Positions 36,225-45,979 of a stretch of DNA of 64,000 nt are shown here, in pieces. The notes beneath the pieces are model-generated. The model was not told where the DNA came from, searched no databases, and saw only the letters and a program-made list of their open reading frames with translations. The DNA is from Aureispira sp. CCB-QB1 (lineage in GTDB: Bacteria; Bacteroidota; Bacteroidia; Chitinophagales; Saprospiraceae): contig CAMBRK010000002.1 in assembly GCA_945870185.1 (NCBI GenBank), forward strand, positions 62,001 through 126,000. Reading direction: 5' to 3'. How positions within the stretch are numbered: the stretch's first letter is position 1; every line of letters begins with the position of its first letter. The position numbers were made by a program, and so were the translations under genes.

Positions 36225-39131
36225 GTGATTATAAAAAGTAAAATATTATTCATTTTAGGCTTAATTGTATTTTGGATAAATACTACTTTTGGGCAATCTG
36301 CTAAGTATGATATTCTGCTTGATTTGGACAAAATAAAGCAAACGTGCAATATCATTGTCGATGTAAAACTTCTTGAAAATAAGTTTAAAAAGTCAGATAC
36401 CATTTGGTTTCATCTACCATTCAATACATACAGCAACAAATACAATACTTTTACGGATGAGTTGAGAAGAATTTTTCCTGAATCAAACTACTTTTTCCGT
36501 AAGGAAAACCAAATGTCTAGAATGACTGACCTATCCATAAAGTCAGAAGGAAATACGATACCGCACTTTTTTAAAAATGAACTAGAAATAGAATTCGTTG
36601 GAGTCATTTCTGATGGTCAAGATTTAAGTTTTTCTTATATCTTAAAGCTTCCAGAGTTGGTGAATGGTCTGGGATATTACAAAGGAAACTATTTTCTTAG
36701 ACATTTTTACCCACAGTTGGCTATTCAAAATAATCAATGGAGTTTTGAAGGAATAAGATCATACATGCCAAAAAAAATGCACAAAGCAGCAATAAACTTA
36801 CAGTTAAATAAACTTAGTAATTTTGAGCTGTACACCAACGGAATTATTCAAGCAGATGCTAATAAATATCTAATCAAATCAGAAGGTACTCGTGATTTTT
36901 ATATCAATCTGATTGAACTCAATGCGCCTTTCCCAAAACATGAAGGCAGTTTTATGAGTGGCGATCGTCAGGTGTCATATAGCATCATTCATTTAGGTAA
37001 GCCGGATAAAAATAGATGGATGATAGTAAATGCAAATTTCAATAAAGCTACACAATTTCTCAACACTCATCTTGGCAACTACCCTCATGACCATCTGCAT
37101 TTGATGATTTCTGAAAATTGTATTCAATGTTTTGAAGGAGAAAGTCTTGCAGTTGCCAAAGATTTTGATGATGACGATGACATGAATCTGGAAAACTATT
37201 TTGTATCATCTTTAGCAGCTTTATGGGTTTTCAACAATTTAAATGTTTCATTTGATAAATATTATTGGATGCCAATGGGTTTATCTCAATATATAGAACA
37301 TGAAAATTATAAAATCAATTTTGGGCAAGATAGCATTCACAAAAATGATGAATTTCTATGGGGTTTGGACGAAAAAGTTCATCAATATCGAAAACAAAAA
37401 CAGTTATTGCCATTGATGACTGATGAAATGAAACTCAGCTCAAAGCAATCATTTCTAAATAGGTTCGTCCAGTCCAGAGACTTTTTCCGATATGCAGTAA
37501 AATTGGCAGGTAAAGATGCTTTTGATCAGACTATTTTGGCCTTTCAGAATGATCAGGAAAAATTCAATCTTGAAAATTTTATATCTAAACTGGAAAACCG
37601 TTCTGGAAAATCGCTGAAAATTGCATTAATATCATATGCAGAATCAGCACAATATCCTGACTATACTATTAGAAATGCTACCCAAAGTGAAGCAGATATT
37701 AGCATCGAGATTGAAAACAAAAGCGAATCAAGTCTACCCTTTCCAGTAAATATTGTTTTTAAAAACGGCAGAGTAGAAGAAAAAATTATGGATGGCTTTT
37801 TAGGTTCCAATTCAGTAACTATTCCAAACGTTAATCTTGATTTAGTAAAGACTTTAAGGATTGATAAAGATGGAGTCATGCCTGATGAAAACAGAGAAAA
37901 CAATCACTATTTTCCAAAATCAGACAGCAATTTCAAGCTAAAATCAACATCCATATTTGGTGATAACAGAAGTGACCGAAAGGAACTACATGGGATGTTA
38001 TATCCGGCATACAATAGCAACGATGCATTCATGGCAGGAGCAGTTTTTTCTAATTCAAGTTCGGAAGCTTACAAAAAATTTCGATACGCCATCAGTCCGA
38101 TGTACTCTTTCCGTAATAAGGCTTTAGTAGGTCAGGCTTGGGCGGAATACGATAAGTATTTAAAGTCTGAAGTTTTTAACGTTATGACTTTCAGAGCAGG
38201 TGTCAAAAGCTTTCATATGAATTATGTAAAGAAAAAAACTGCTCAAATCAACTTTGAATATGCTCAAAGATATATCAAGATTGACCCTACAATCACTTTA
38301 CGTCTAAAAGTGCCTGAAGTATTGGGCAAAACAGCAACTTTATCATTTAGGTCGTTAGTGATTTTAGAAGAAAGGGCAAATTTTGGGCAAGGTGGCATCT
38401 TTACTGGCAAATCTACTGAGACATCCCTTATCCATCAATTAACTTATGATTCAAAGATAGATAAAAAATTGAGTAAATTTGATCTGAATATACTAGCAGA
38501 ACAACAAAGTTATGATAAAGAAAACTATCTGAAATTAACTGCTTCTACCAAGATAGAACGAATGTACAAGAAAAACAAAAATATATCTTTTAGATTATTT
38601 GCTGGTGGATTCTTGATGAACACCCAAAGAAAATCCGGTAGCTTTCAAAACATCTTCACGAGAGGTAGTCTCGCACTAATCCAACATGGGTTTAATGACT
38701 ACACATACGATGAGTACTTTTTCTCCAGACAAAATCAATCTTTATTACAAGACGATCAGGTAAGTTTGACCAATGGTGGCGGTTTTAAGACGCCTGTAGG
38801 CAGTGCACATGCTATTGGTATGTCCAATGATTTTGTGACCGCTTTAAATGTAAGTGCACATCTACCATTTGCGAACAAATTATTTCCCATTAAAGCTTAC
38901 TTTGACATGGGTACATTTACAACTTTTTCTGATGACAAACGAGTTAATAATCTCATGTACAATGCAGGATTTATGCTCAATTACGATGATGTATTGACCA
39001 TCCATGTACCCTTAATATATTCTGAAAACTTGGGCAACATATACAAAAGCGAACACAAAAACTTCTTTTCAAGAATCAGTTTTAGTTTAGATCTACACAA
39101 ATTTAGTTTTTGGAAAAATAATTTAGATTAA
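36225..39131 (+). CDS. M1-peptidase-like protein lacking zinc site, with C-terminal barrel
   Basis: A 968-residue exported protein with a signal peptide ending near NTTFGQ and a GTG start. Residues about 25-470 follow the M1 aminopeptidase layout (beta domain, then a thermolysin-like domain). At the HExxH site it reads V-S-S-L-A-A-L-W (residues 327-334), and the third ligand, 19 residues after the second His, is Met351 (WMPMGLSQYIE instead of W-x-D-E-G). All three zinc ligands are lost, so it is a pseudo-peptidase. From about residue 600 to the end it has amphipathic strands like an outer-membrane barrel, ending SRISFSLDLHKFSFWK. It may act in binding, scaffolding or transport. It is co-directional with the next gene, three bases away. 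Confidence 0.6.
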   Translation: MIIKSKILFILGLIVFWINTTFGQSAKYDILLDLDKIKQTCNIIVDVKLLENKFKKSDTIWFHLPFNTYSNKYNTFTDELRRIFPESNYFFRKENQMSRMTDLSIKSEGNTIPHFFKNELEIEFVGVISDGQDLSFSYILKLPELVNGLGYYKGNYFLRHFYPQLAIQNNQWSFEGIRSYMPKKMHKAAINLQLNKLSNFELYTNGIIQADANKYLIKSEGTRDFYINLIELNAPFPKHEGSFMSGDRQVSYSIIHLGKPDKNRWMIVNANFNKATQFLNTHLGNYPHDHLHLMISENCIQCFEGESLAVAKDFDDDDDMNLENYFVSSLAALWVFNNLNVSFDKYYWMPMGLSQYIEHENYKINFGQDSIHKNDEFLWGLDEKVHQYRKQKQLLPLMTDEMKLSSKQSFLNRFVQSRDFFRYAVKLAGKDAFDQTILAFQNDQEKFNLENFISKLENRSGKSLKIALISYAESAQYPDYTIRNATQSEADISIEIENKSESSLPFPVNIVFKNGRVEEKIMDGFLGSNSVTIPNVNLDLVKTLRIDKDGVMPDENRENNHYFPKSDSNFKLKSTSIFGDNRSDRKELHGMLYPAYNSNDAFMAGAVFSNSSSEAYKKFRYAISPMYSFRNKALVGQAWAEYDKYLKSEVFNVMTFRAGVKSFHMNYVKKKTAQINFEYAQRYIKIDPTITLRLKVPEVLGKTATLSFRSLVILEERANFGQGGIFTGKSTETSLIHQLTYDSKIDKKLSKFDLNILAEQQSYDKENYLKLTASTKIERMYKKNKNISFRLFAGGFLMNTQRKSGSFQNIFTRGSLALIQHGFNDYTYDEYFFSRQNQSLLQDDQVSLTNGGGFKTPVGSAHAIGMSNDFVTALNVSAHLPFANKLFPIKAYFDMGTFTTFSDDKRVNNLMYNAGFMLNYDDVLTIHVPLIYSENLGNIYKSEHKNFFSRISFSLDLHKFSFWKNNLD

Positions 39132-39134
39132 TTT

Positions 39135-40268
39135 ATGAAACTTGGAATCATTGGTGGAGGAGCTATGGGCTCAGGTATAGCACAGGTAGCAGCCATGGCA
39201 GGCTGGGAAGTCAGGATATTTGACACCCAAGAGACAGCCAGAAATAAAGCACTTAAAAGTATTTCGGATAGCATCAATATCTTGGTCTCCAAAGAAAAAA
39301 TGTCAGCATCTGAAGGTGTAGCTACATTAGGTCGTATTTATATGTGCGAAAAATTAGAAACCCTGAATGATGTTGATCTTGTGATAGAAGCTATTATCGA
39401 AGATTTGGAAATCAAAAAGTCTGTTTTCAAATCTTTAGAAAGTATTGTTTCTGACCACTGTATCATAGCTACCAATACTTCGTCTCTTTCAGTAACTTCA
39501 CTGGCATCAGCCTTGCAAAAACCAGAGAGATTTGCAGGCATTCATTTTTTCAATCCACCTGTGCTGATGAAATTGGTCGAAGTCATACCCGCTGTTCAAA
39601 CGGATTCTGAAATTATCTACCAAGTCAAGAACATCATGGAGTCATGGGGCAAAACCGTAGTTACAGCCAAAGACACACCAGGTTTTATTGTCAATAAAGT
39701 AGCCAGACCTTTTTATAGCGAAGCGATCAGAATCCTGGAAGAAGGAATAGCCGATATCGCCACTATTGATGATGCCATGACATCGCATGGATTTAAAATG
39801 GGTCCATTTACTTTGATGGATTTTATAGGTCATGATGTCAATTATCGGGTGACAGAGTCTGTCTGGAAGGCTTTCTTTTATGATGGTAGGTATAGACCTT
39901 CTTTTACACAGTTGAGATTACTGGAAGCAGGATATCTAGGCAAAAAGACGGGAAAAGGATTTTATGATTACCAATCAGATAGCAAACAGATGCTTACAGA
40001 AAACGCTGCATTATCTGATCAAATCTTTTTAAGGATCATCTCCATGCTGATCAACGAAGCTGCTGATACTGTATACCAACAAATATGTAATCCGGAAGAC
40101 GCCGACCTTGCTGTAAAACTGGGAGTCAACTATCCTAAAGGTCTTTTTGAATGGGGAAAAGAAATAGGATACTCCAAAATTGTGAAAACATTGGACGATT
40201 TAAATCAAGAGTACGGCGAAGAAAGATACAGAGTTAGTCGATATCTGAGAAATTTAGCTAAAAATTAA
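39135..40268 (+). CDS. 3-hydroxyacyl-CoA / 3-hydroxybutyryl-CoA dehydrogenase
   Basis: A 377-residue NAD-dependent dehydrogenase. The Rossmann motif is GIIGGGAMGSGIAQVAA at the N-terminus. Catalytic-domain segments are TNTSSLSVTSLA, FAGIHFFNPPVLMKLVEVI, KDTPGFIVNKVARPF and GKKTGKGFYDY. A second, shorter C-terminal helical domain (residues about 290-377, INEAADTVYQQ then GVNYPKGLFEWG) matches longer members of the family such as PaaH-type enzymes. It oxidises 3-hydroxyacyl-CoA in fatty acid or phenylacetate degradation. Linkage to the M1-like gene is probably only operonic. Confidence 0.9.
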   Translation: MKLGIIGGGAMGSGIAQVAAMAGWEVRIFDTQETARNKALKSISDSINILVSKEKMSASEGVATLGRIYMCEKLETLNDVDLVIEAIIEDLEIKKSVFKSLESIVSDHCIIATNTSSLSVTSLASALQKPERFAGIHFFNPPVLMKLVEVIPAVQTDSEIIYQVKNIMESWGKTVVTAKDTPGFIVNKVARPFYSEAIRILEEGIADIATIDDAMTSHGFKMGPFTLMDFIGHDVNYRVTESVWKAFFYDGRYRPSFTQLRLLEAGYLGKKTGKGFYDYQSDSKQMLTENAALSDQIFLRIISMLINEAADTVYQQICNPEDADLAVKLGVNYPKGLFEWGKEIGYSKIVKTLDDLNQEYGEERYRVSRYLRNLAKN

Positions 40269-40328
40269 GAAATTCTTTGAAGCATTTTTTTATTTTTTTT
40301 GTTTATACACATAAACATTTAATCAAAA

Positions 40329-41471
40329 ATGAGAATTGGAAATATAATTTTAGCTATTTTATTAATCGGTTTGGGAGCGTATTTTAGTAAAAAATATTTT
40401 AGTAATCCTGAAGAAAGTATTCTTGATATAGTAAAATACGATGGATCTGCTGCAACTAAAAGCACAACAGATACCCATAGACGTGCTGTGGATTCTGTCA
40501 TATATCTGACCAATAGCGAACAGGCTACCATAGATTTATTTGAAAAGTCAGCTCCTTCGGTATGTTTCATTACCACTTTACAACAGCAACGAGATTATTG
40601 GTCACGCAATATCACAGAGATTCCGTCGGGATCGGGCTCTGGATTTATATGGGATGATCAAGGACACATCATCACCAATTATCACGTGATCCAAAATGGT
40701 TCTAAGTTAAAAGTTACTTTAAGTGATCGGACTTCATGGGATGCAGAAGTCATAGGTTATGAAGATAATAAAGATTTGGCAGTACTCAAAATCAAAGCTC
40801 CAGCGGATAAACTACGTCCAATTCCTTTGGGTCAATCATCCAAATTAAAAGTAGGCCAATCGGTCTATGCTATCGGAAACCCGTTTGGTTTGGACCAATC
40901 TCTAACCACAGGAGTCATCAGTGCACTGGGAAGGGAGATCAAGTCTGTAGGTGGTCGGCCTATCCGCGATGTAATACAAACAGATGCAGCCATCAATCCA
41001 GGTAATTCTGGTGGACCGTTGCTCGACAGTGGTGGAAGACTTATTGGTGTCAATACTATGATATACAGTACATCTGGAGCTTCAGCAGGTATCGGATTTT
41101 CTATCCCTGTAGATGAAGTCAATTGGGTAGTGTCTGACATTGTTAAATATGGAATGGTAAAGCGACCGGTATTAGGCATAGAAATACTTCCAAGTCAGTA
41201 TGCCGAAAACTGGGGTGTAGAAGGGGTCATGATCTCCAATGTACTAAAAGATGGAGGTGCTGCAAAAGCCGGTTTGAAACCGCTGGAACAAACTAGAAAT
41301 GGAGACATCATTTTTGGAGATATCATCATAGCCGTCAATGATATACCTATCAGATCCAACAATGACCTTTTTCTTGCACTTGAAAAATATAATGCAGGAG
41401 ACAAAGTCAAAGTAAAGTACATCAGAGAAGAGTCTGAGAAAGTGGTAGAAGTGTTGCTAGGTAGTCAATAA
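40329..41471 (+). CDS. HtrA/DegP-like serine protease with one PDZ domain
   Basis: A 380-residue membrane-anchored protease with an N-terminal hydrophobic helix (IILAILLIGLGAYF). The trypsin-like S1C domain has His in NYHVIQNG, Asp in DNKDLAVLKI and Ser in NPGNSGGPLLDSGG. A single PDZ domain (residues about 280-378) contains AGLKPLEQTRNGDIIFGDII. It degrades misfolded envelope proteins. The catalytic triad is complete. It differs from the second HtrA at 43475-44641 in signal, length and PDZ details, so it is a paralogue rather than a copy. The stop nearly meets the converging TPR gene (4 bp apart). Confidence 0.92.
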   Translation: MRIGNIILAILLIGLGAYFSKKYFSNPEESILDIVKYDGSAATKSTTDTHRRAVDSVIYLTNSEQATIDLFEKSAPSVCFITTLQQQRDYWSRNITEIPSGSGSGFIWDDQGHIITNYHVIQNGSKLKVTLSDRTSWDAEVIGYEDNKDLAVLKIKAPADKLRPIPLGQSSKLKVGQSVYAIGNPFGLDQSLTTGVISALGREIKSVGGRPIRDVIQTDAAINPGNSGGPLLDSGGRLIGVNTMIYSTSGASAGIGFSIPVDEVNWVVSDIVKYGMVKRPVLGIEILPSQYAENWGVEGVMISNVLKDGGAAKAGLKPLEQTRNGDIIFGDIIIAVNDIPIRSNNDLFLALEKYNAGDKVKVKYIREESEKVVEVLLGSQ

Positions 41472-41474
41472 CTT

Positions 41475-43325
41475 CTATTGTTGAAGCAATTTATTGTATG
41501 CTAATACTTTAGATTGATTGCCAGCATTCTGATAGGCACTGATTACATTTTTGATATATTCAGGTGTTGGATTGAGTTGATACGCCTTTTCAAAATTTTC
41601 GCCTGCAAGTTGATGATTTCCAGATACGCCATAACTGACTCCGGTGAGAAACCAGGTTTCAGCATCATTAGGATTAAGTTTTACAGATTCTTGGAGTAAA
41701 TTTTGAGCTTTAGAAAGGTCTTGTTCTACTTGCCCTGCATTTCTAGCCATTTCTCTATATGCCAAGGCTTTGTTAATATCTACAATGGATTTTAAGTCGT
41801 TGACTTGGTCATAATATTGAATAGCTTCATCGTATTTTTGTTGTTTAAGTCTGATGTTTCCGAGGGTTAGATAAGCTGTAGGTACAGGTTTGATTTTCAT
41901 AATATGATTGCAATAATCCTCTGCTTTTTGCATCATTGCAGCCTTTTGTGACACATCTTGTGTAAGATCAGCTTGTTTTAGAGTTTCTTCAGCTGCACCA
42001 TTATGGAGTCGCACACTGGATGGGTAAGTAGCAGCGTCTTTGGTGAACAACGAGAAGTTACTTTTCCAGTCTCCATTTCTTTGTAAAGTCAACCACGAAA
42101 AAATAATAATAGGGAACGCTAAGGAAGTCAAGAGCACTTTATCAGTATTGAGATTGTAATATTCAAAAGCCACTTTCAAACCATAAAGTAGGCCTACTAC
42201 AAACCAAAACGAAGCTAAATATGCCAATCGCTCCCCAAACATAGTACCAATAATCATCAGCAATTGGCTAAACAAAACCAATCCCATCAGATATCCTAAA
42301 ATAGGAAGTCCCATAAATGATCTTTTTATTAATAATCTTAAGCCAAATAACAACAATAACACATGAATCACTAAGCTAAGCCATACCTTAGGGTTGCTAA
42401 AATCAGTCAAAGATATCACAGTATAGCTATAGTCACAAGACAATGGATAAGGATATATTAGCAACTTAAAATACTGTAAAAGGACGACCATAGAAGTAGA
42501 AAAATGCACCACAAATCCATTGGCTTCCTTCATTGGATTGTCCATCATGGATACTTCGGGAGCCGCTTGGCCACCAAATAGACTATATCTGATCAGAAAC
42601 AAAAGCATCACAGGGACCAAAAAAATGGCACCTTTAATTACACTTTCTGGCATTGATTTTTTATACACAAACCACACCAATAGTCCATAAATAGGAAACA
42701 TCGTCACAGCAGATTCTTTAGACATTAAAGCTAAAAAGTATAGAACTATCGAGATTATAGCCCACATGTTTTTCTTTTGGATCATAAAAAAGTGCCACGA
42801 AAGGTATGAGCCCAATATAAAAAACAAAGACATGATCTCATCTCTGGATTTGATATTGGCCACTACTTCCGTATGGATGGGATGCACCGCAAACATTGCT
42901 GCAATCAAGACACTAAGCCAAAGCATACTACTTCCAAACCATAAATAACTCACCCAAAAAACCATGGCTACTGTACAGCTATACCAAAAAATACTAAAAA
43001 AGTGATGAATCGTAGGATTATCCGGAGATAGGTCCCATTCTATGGCAAATTGTATTAAAGAAATAGGTCTGTATAATTGCCCACCAAAATTATTGTCACG
43101 ATAACTACCTGAAATGATCTTACTGATACCATCTATACCTGCTGTTACATTTTTATTTAGTCCGATAGACAAAGCATCATCCAGCACAAAGCCGTGATTC
43201 AAAGTATTGGAATACAACAAAAATGACAAAACAAATAGTCCAAGACTGATGAAAAGTAGTGGCTTAGAGACCTGCTTTACTTGAAAATCTTCTGCGGTGT
43301 TTTTGGCTACTTTTTGCTTTGACAT
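41475..43325 (-). CDS. TMTC-like membrane protein with TPR repeats
   Basis: A 616-residue protein. About 10 transmembrane helices occupy residues 25-430 with a GT-C-type glycosyltransferase layout: LNHGFVLDDALSI near the start (the D-D motif after helix 1) and HTEVVANIKSRDEIM in the middle. A DUF1736-like segment follows (FGERLAYLASFW). Residues about 440-616 are TPR repeats (LTLGNIRLKQQKYDEAIQYYD, WFLTGVSYGVSGNHQLAGENFEKAY). Eukaryotic TMTC proteins are O-mannosyltransferases; bacterial homologues are uncharacterised. It lies between two HtrA proteases and likely acts in the inner membrane on exported substrates. Confidence 0.78.
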   Translation of the reverse strand: MSKQKVAKNTAEDFQVKQVSKPLLFISLGLFVLSFLLYSNTLNHGFVLDDALSIGLNKNVTAGIDGISKIISGSYRDNNFGGQLYRPISLIQFAIEWDLSPDNPTIHHFFSIFWYSCTVAMVFWVSYLWFGSSMLWLSVLIAAMFAVHPIHTEVVANIKSRDEIMSLFFILGSYLSWHFFMIQKKNMWAIISIVLYFLALMSKESAVTMFPIYGLLVWFVYKKSMPESVIKGAIFLVPVMLLFLIRYSLFGGQAAPEVSMMDNPMKEANGFVVHFSTSMVVLLQYFKLLIYPYPLSCDYSYTVISLTDFSNPKVWLSLVIHVLLLLFGLRLLIKRSFMGLPILGYLMGLVLFSQLLMIIGTMFGERLAYLASFWFVVGLLYGLKVAFEYYNLNTDKVLLTSLAFPIIIFSWLTLQRNGDWKSNFSLFTKDAATYPSSVRLHNGAAEETLKQADLTQDVSQKAAMMQKAEDYCNHIMKIKPVPTAYLTLGNIRLKQQKYDEAIQYYDQVNDLKSIVDINKALAYREMARNAGQVEQDLSKAQNLLQESVKLNPNDAETWFLTGVSYGVSGNHQLAGENFEKAYQLNPTPEYIKNVISAYQNAGNQSKVLAYNKLLQQ

Positions 43326-43376
43326 GACCTAATTAATATTGAATCATGCAAAAGTACAAATTATATTAGACGATAT

Positions 43377-43411
43377 AAAAAAAAACGTCTGTCTCCGAGC
43401 GAAGACAGACG
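43377..43411 (-). terminator. rho-independent terminator of the second htrA
   Basis: A perfect 9-bp stem (43386-43394 with 43403-43411) with an 8-base loop. On the minus strand it is followed by nine T residues (43385-43377). It sits 64 bp after the protease stop and separates it from the TPR gene downstream. Confidence 0.85.
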
Positions 43412-43474
43412 AATCAAAACAAAACGAAAAACCAACTTTTCTACAACCAACTTAATCTATTATGAAACTTATTT

Positions 43475-44641
43475 TTAAAACATTTTCCTTAATTGTATCG
43501 GGATAATCATTTCTTTACCACTCCGGTTGACCTTAATATTTACTTTATCACCTACTTTGTTATACTTCATATGCTTTTCAATATCATCATAGTTCTCAAC
43601 AGGATGAGTGTTTATGGCTATGATAACATCACCAGGTAAGAGTCCTCCTAACTGGGCAGCACTTCTTTTTTCTACTTCTTCTATGTAAAAACCCTTATTA
43701 CCTTTTAACTGAAGCTTGTATTCATTTATCAAATCGTCAGTCACATCGTATCCGCCTACGCCGAGATTGGTTCTTTCTATATTTCCACCATTTTCAATAA
43801 TATCGGTGATTACTTTTCTTACAATTTTGGATGGAATTGCAAAAGAGTACCCAGCAAAAACACCTGTCGGAGTAGCAATGGCAGTATTAATACCTATCAA
43901 TTCACCCTGTAGGTTGACTAGAGCACCACCACTATTGCCGGGATTTATGGCGGCATCAGTTTGAATAAATTCTTCTATCCTTTTTTCATTCTGGATGATA
44001 TCTAGCGACCTACCTTTAGCACTGACTATGCCTGCTGTTACTGTTGAAGTAAGATATCCAAAAGGATTTCCTACTGCAAGTACCCATTCGCCTACCTGAA
44101 CTTTTTCAGAATCACCCATTTTAATCGGAATAAATCCTTTTGTTCTTTCAATTTTAATCACTGCAAGATCAGTTGTCTCGTCGATACCAATTTTTTTTGC
44201 AGAATATTTTTTGCCTTCTGCATCTGTAATGGTAATTTTATCAGCAAAGCCTACCACATGATTATTGGTGACAATATATCCATCCGCAGAATATATGACG
44301 CCTGAGCCGCTCCCATTCTTAGGAGCATAAAAGTTGCCCTGCCCAAAAAAATCTTCAAAACCAAACAGATCTGCAAAAGGATCTCTTCTCCTATTACTTT
44401 GGCGTTTTCTTACTTGTTCATCACTTTCTTCTGCATATATATGCACTACTGAACTCGTGGATCTTTTGGCACTTTCTACAAAATCCCCTGTAAGGTTTGG
44501 GGAACTGTTTAGACTCACCAGCCTGTTTGGAATGTTTTCTGATGTGCCTTCTGATGGTTTCATGTCTAGAAAATAGAACCCTGAAAGTACAAGCATACCA
44601 CCTACTATTCCTGCCGAAATCATTTGAATGTATTGCTTCAT
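43475..44641 (-). CDS. DegQ/HtrA-like periplasmic serine protease
   Basis: A Do-like protease of about 388 residues. ATG 44641 (MKQYIQMISAGI) begins a hydrophobic signal or anchor; the frame extends 10 residues further upstream, but those residues are not like the family. The triad is TNNHVVGFADK (His), ETTDLAVIKIE (Asp) and PGNSGGALVNLQGE (Ser). Loop regions include TAGIVSAKGRSLDI. One C-terminal PDZ domain (LLPGDVIIAINTHPVENYDD) ends IPIQLRKMF. It likely removes damaged envelope proteins. The terminator at 43377-43411 makes it monocistronic. Confidence 0.92.
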   Translation of the reverse strand: MKQYIQMISAGIVGGMLVLSGFYFLDMKPSEGTSENIPNRLVSLNSSPNLTGDFVESAKRSTSSVVHIYAEESDEQVRKRQSNRRRDPFADLFGFEDFFGQGNFYAPKNGSGSGVIYSADGYIVTNNHVVGFADKITITDAEGKKYSAKKIGIDETTDLAVIKIERTKGFIPIKMGDSEKVQVGEWVLAVGNPFGYLTSTVTAGIVSAKGRSLDIIQNEKRIEEFIQTDAAINPGNSGGALVNLQGELIGINTAIATPTGVFAGYSFAIPSKIVRKVITDIIENGGNIERTNLGVGGYDVTDDLINEYKLQLKGNKGFYIEEVEKRSAAQLGGLLPGDVIIAINTHPVENYDDIEKHMKYNKVGDKVNIKVNRSGKEMIIPIQLRKMF

Positions 44642-45113
44642 AGGATTAAATTTTATAACTGTTAAACGCATATTATTTTGTTTTGATTATGGAACTTATG
44701 ACTTTTAACACAACCTTAACAGCGAAATCCAGAATATGAATTTCTGCCTAATATCAATAGTTTTTTGTTTTATAAATATAAAATTTTAGTTTTGCGTGAC
44801 TTTTTTAAAATTATTAGTCATTTATATATTCCCAATTGACTTAAACATGATTAAATTTTGATCATAAATTTTTTAAATCCCGTAATTACACATTCGTCGT
44901 ATAAACAGATGAGTGATGAAGATGCAATTGTAGAGGAAAGGGGTGATGCTTCAAGCGAGACTAAGAAAAAGGTAAATGCCAATATAAATCTTTTTGGTTT
45001 CTAGAGTAATCTGATCGAATTGTATATCCCAAAAGTTGGAAGTGTCTTACAATATTTTGATAGAGGTAGTTCTACGTGATATAAAAAAATTAAAAAATAT
45101 CCTAATTAATAGC
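44642..45113. other. intergenic stretch between htrA and the MscS-like gene
   Basis: This divergent region of about 470 bp probably contains the promoters of both genes. An ATG at 44909 opens a 31-codon frame ending at 45004 (SDEDAIVEE at the start, INLFGF at the end), which could be a small protein but has no recognised family. No tRNA, repeat or other structure was seen. Confidence 0.35.
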
Positions 45114-45947
45114 ATGCATAATCTTATAATATTAATGTTCGGTAGTGATATCCAAAAAGCTTTGAGCAATATGCTCTCGGGTATGGTATCAGATATACCA
45201 AAGTTGATTATCGCCATGATTATTTTAGTTGTGGGATATATCAAAACAAGTATGGCAAAAAAAGTTGTTTCATCTGCTTTACAAAAAGCTAAATTGGGCC
45301 AATTTGGAGATAAACTTAATCAAATTGATATTTTGGCAAAAAATAATGTAGAGATCAAACTTAGTGCCTTACTAGGTAAGATGGTTTACTACATGATCAT
45401 GTTGGTTTTCGCGATGGCTGCTGTAGGTGCTTTAGACATGCCTGTATTAGCGGAGTTGATTCAGTATTTTATAAAGTTTGTTCCTAATCTTATCGCAGCT
45501 TTTATAATTTTGATAGCAGGACTGTTGCTTGGCGATACGCTCAACAATATAGTGACTGCTACCTGTAAGTCTAAGGGCAGGCCATCAGCAAATATCATTG
45601 GCTCTTTTGTTTTTTACTTCATTATTATCAATGTCATCATAGTGGCATTATCGCAGGCTCAAATAAACACAGACTTTTTTGCACAAAACATTTCCATCAT
45701 TACAGCTGGTGGCGTATTGACATTTACTATAGGATATGGATTTGCTTCAAAGGATCTGGTAGCCAGTTTTCTTGCTTCGTATTATACCAAAGATAAGTTA
45801 AATATTGGTGATAAGGTGACTCTTAATGGCGTGACAGGTGTGATCACGAATGTAGATAAATCATCCGTCACCATGACTTCTGACCAAAAAGACGTCATAA
45901 TTCCACTCAATAAAATATTGCAAGACAATATAGAAATTTATAAATAA
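45114..45947 (+). CDS. MscS-like mechanosensitive channel
   Basis: A membrane protein of about 277 residues. Several transmembrane helices (IPKLIIAMIILVVGYIK, MVYYMIMLVFAMAAVGAL, LIAAFIILIAGLLLGDTLNN and FVFYFIIINVIIVALS) come before a MscS-type pore helix region (FTIGYGFASKDLVASFLASYY). A beta domain follows (IGDKVTLNGVTGVITNVDK). It opens under membrane tension to release solutes during osmotic downshift. The longest frame starts at TTG 45036; ATG 45114 or 45135 fits better, and I chose 45114. The repeated helix-hairpin pairs resemble the 'conserved TM helix' family of small MscS homologues. Confidence 0.82.
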   Translation: MHNLIILMFGSDIQKALSNMLSGMVSDIPKLIIAMIILVVGYIKTSMAKKVVSSALQKAKLGQFGDKLNQIDILAKNNVEIKLSALLGKMVYYMIMLVFAMAAVGALDMPVLAELIQYFIKFVPNLIAAFIILIAGLLLGDTLNNIVTATCKSKGRPSANIIGSFVFYFIIINVIIVALSQAQINTDFFAQNISIITAGGVLTFTIGYGFASKDLVASFLASYYTKDKLNIGDKVTLNGVTGVITNVDKSSVTMTSDQKDVIIPLNKILQDNIEIYK

Positions 45948-45979
45948 TAATTCAATAACAATTTTAAATTCCATTTTTT

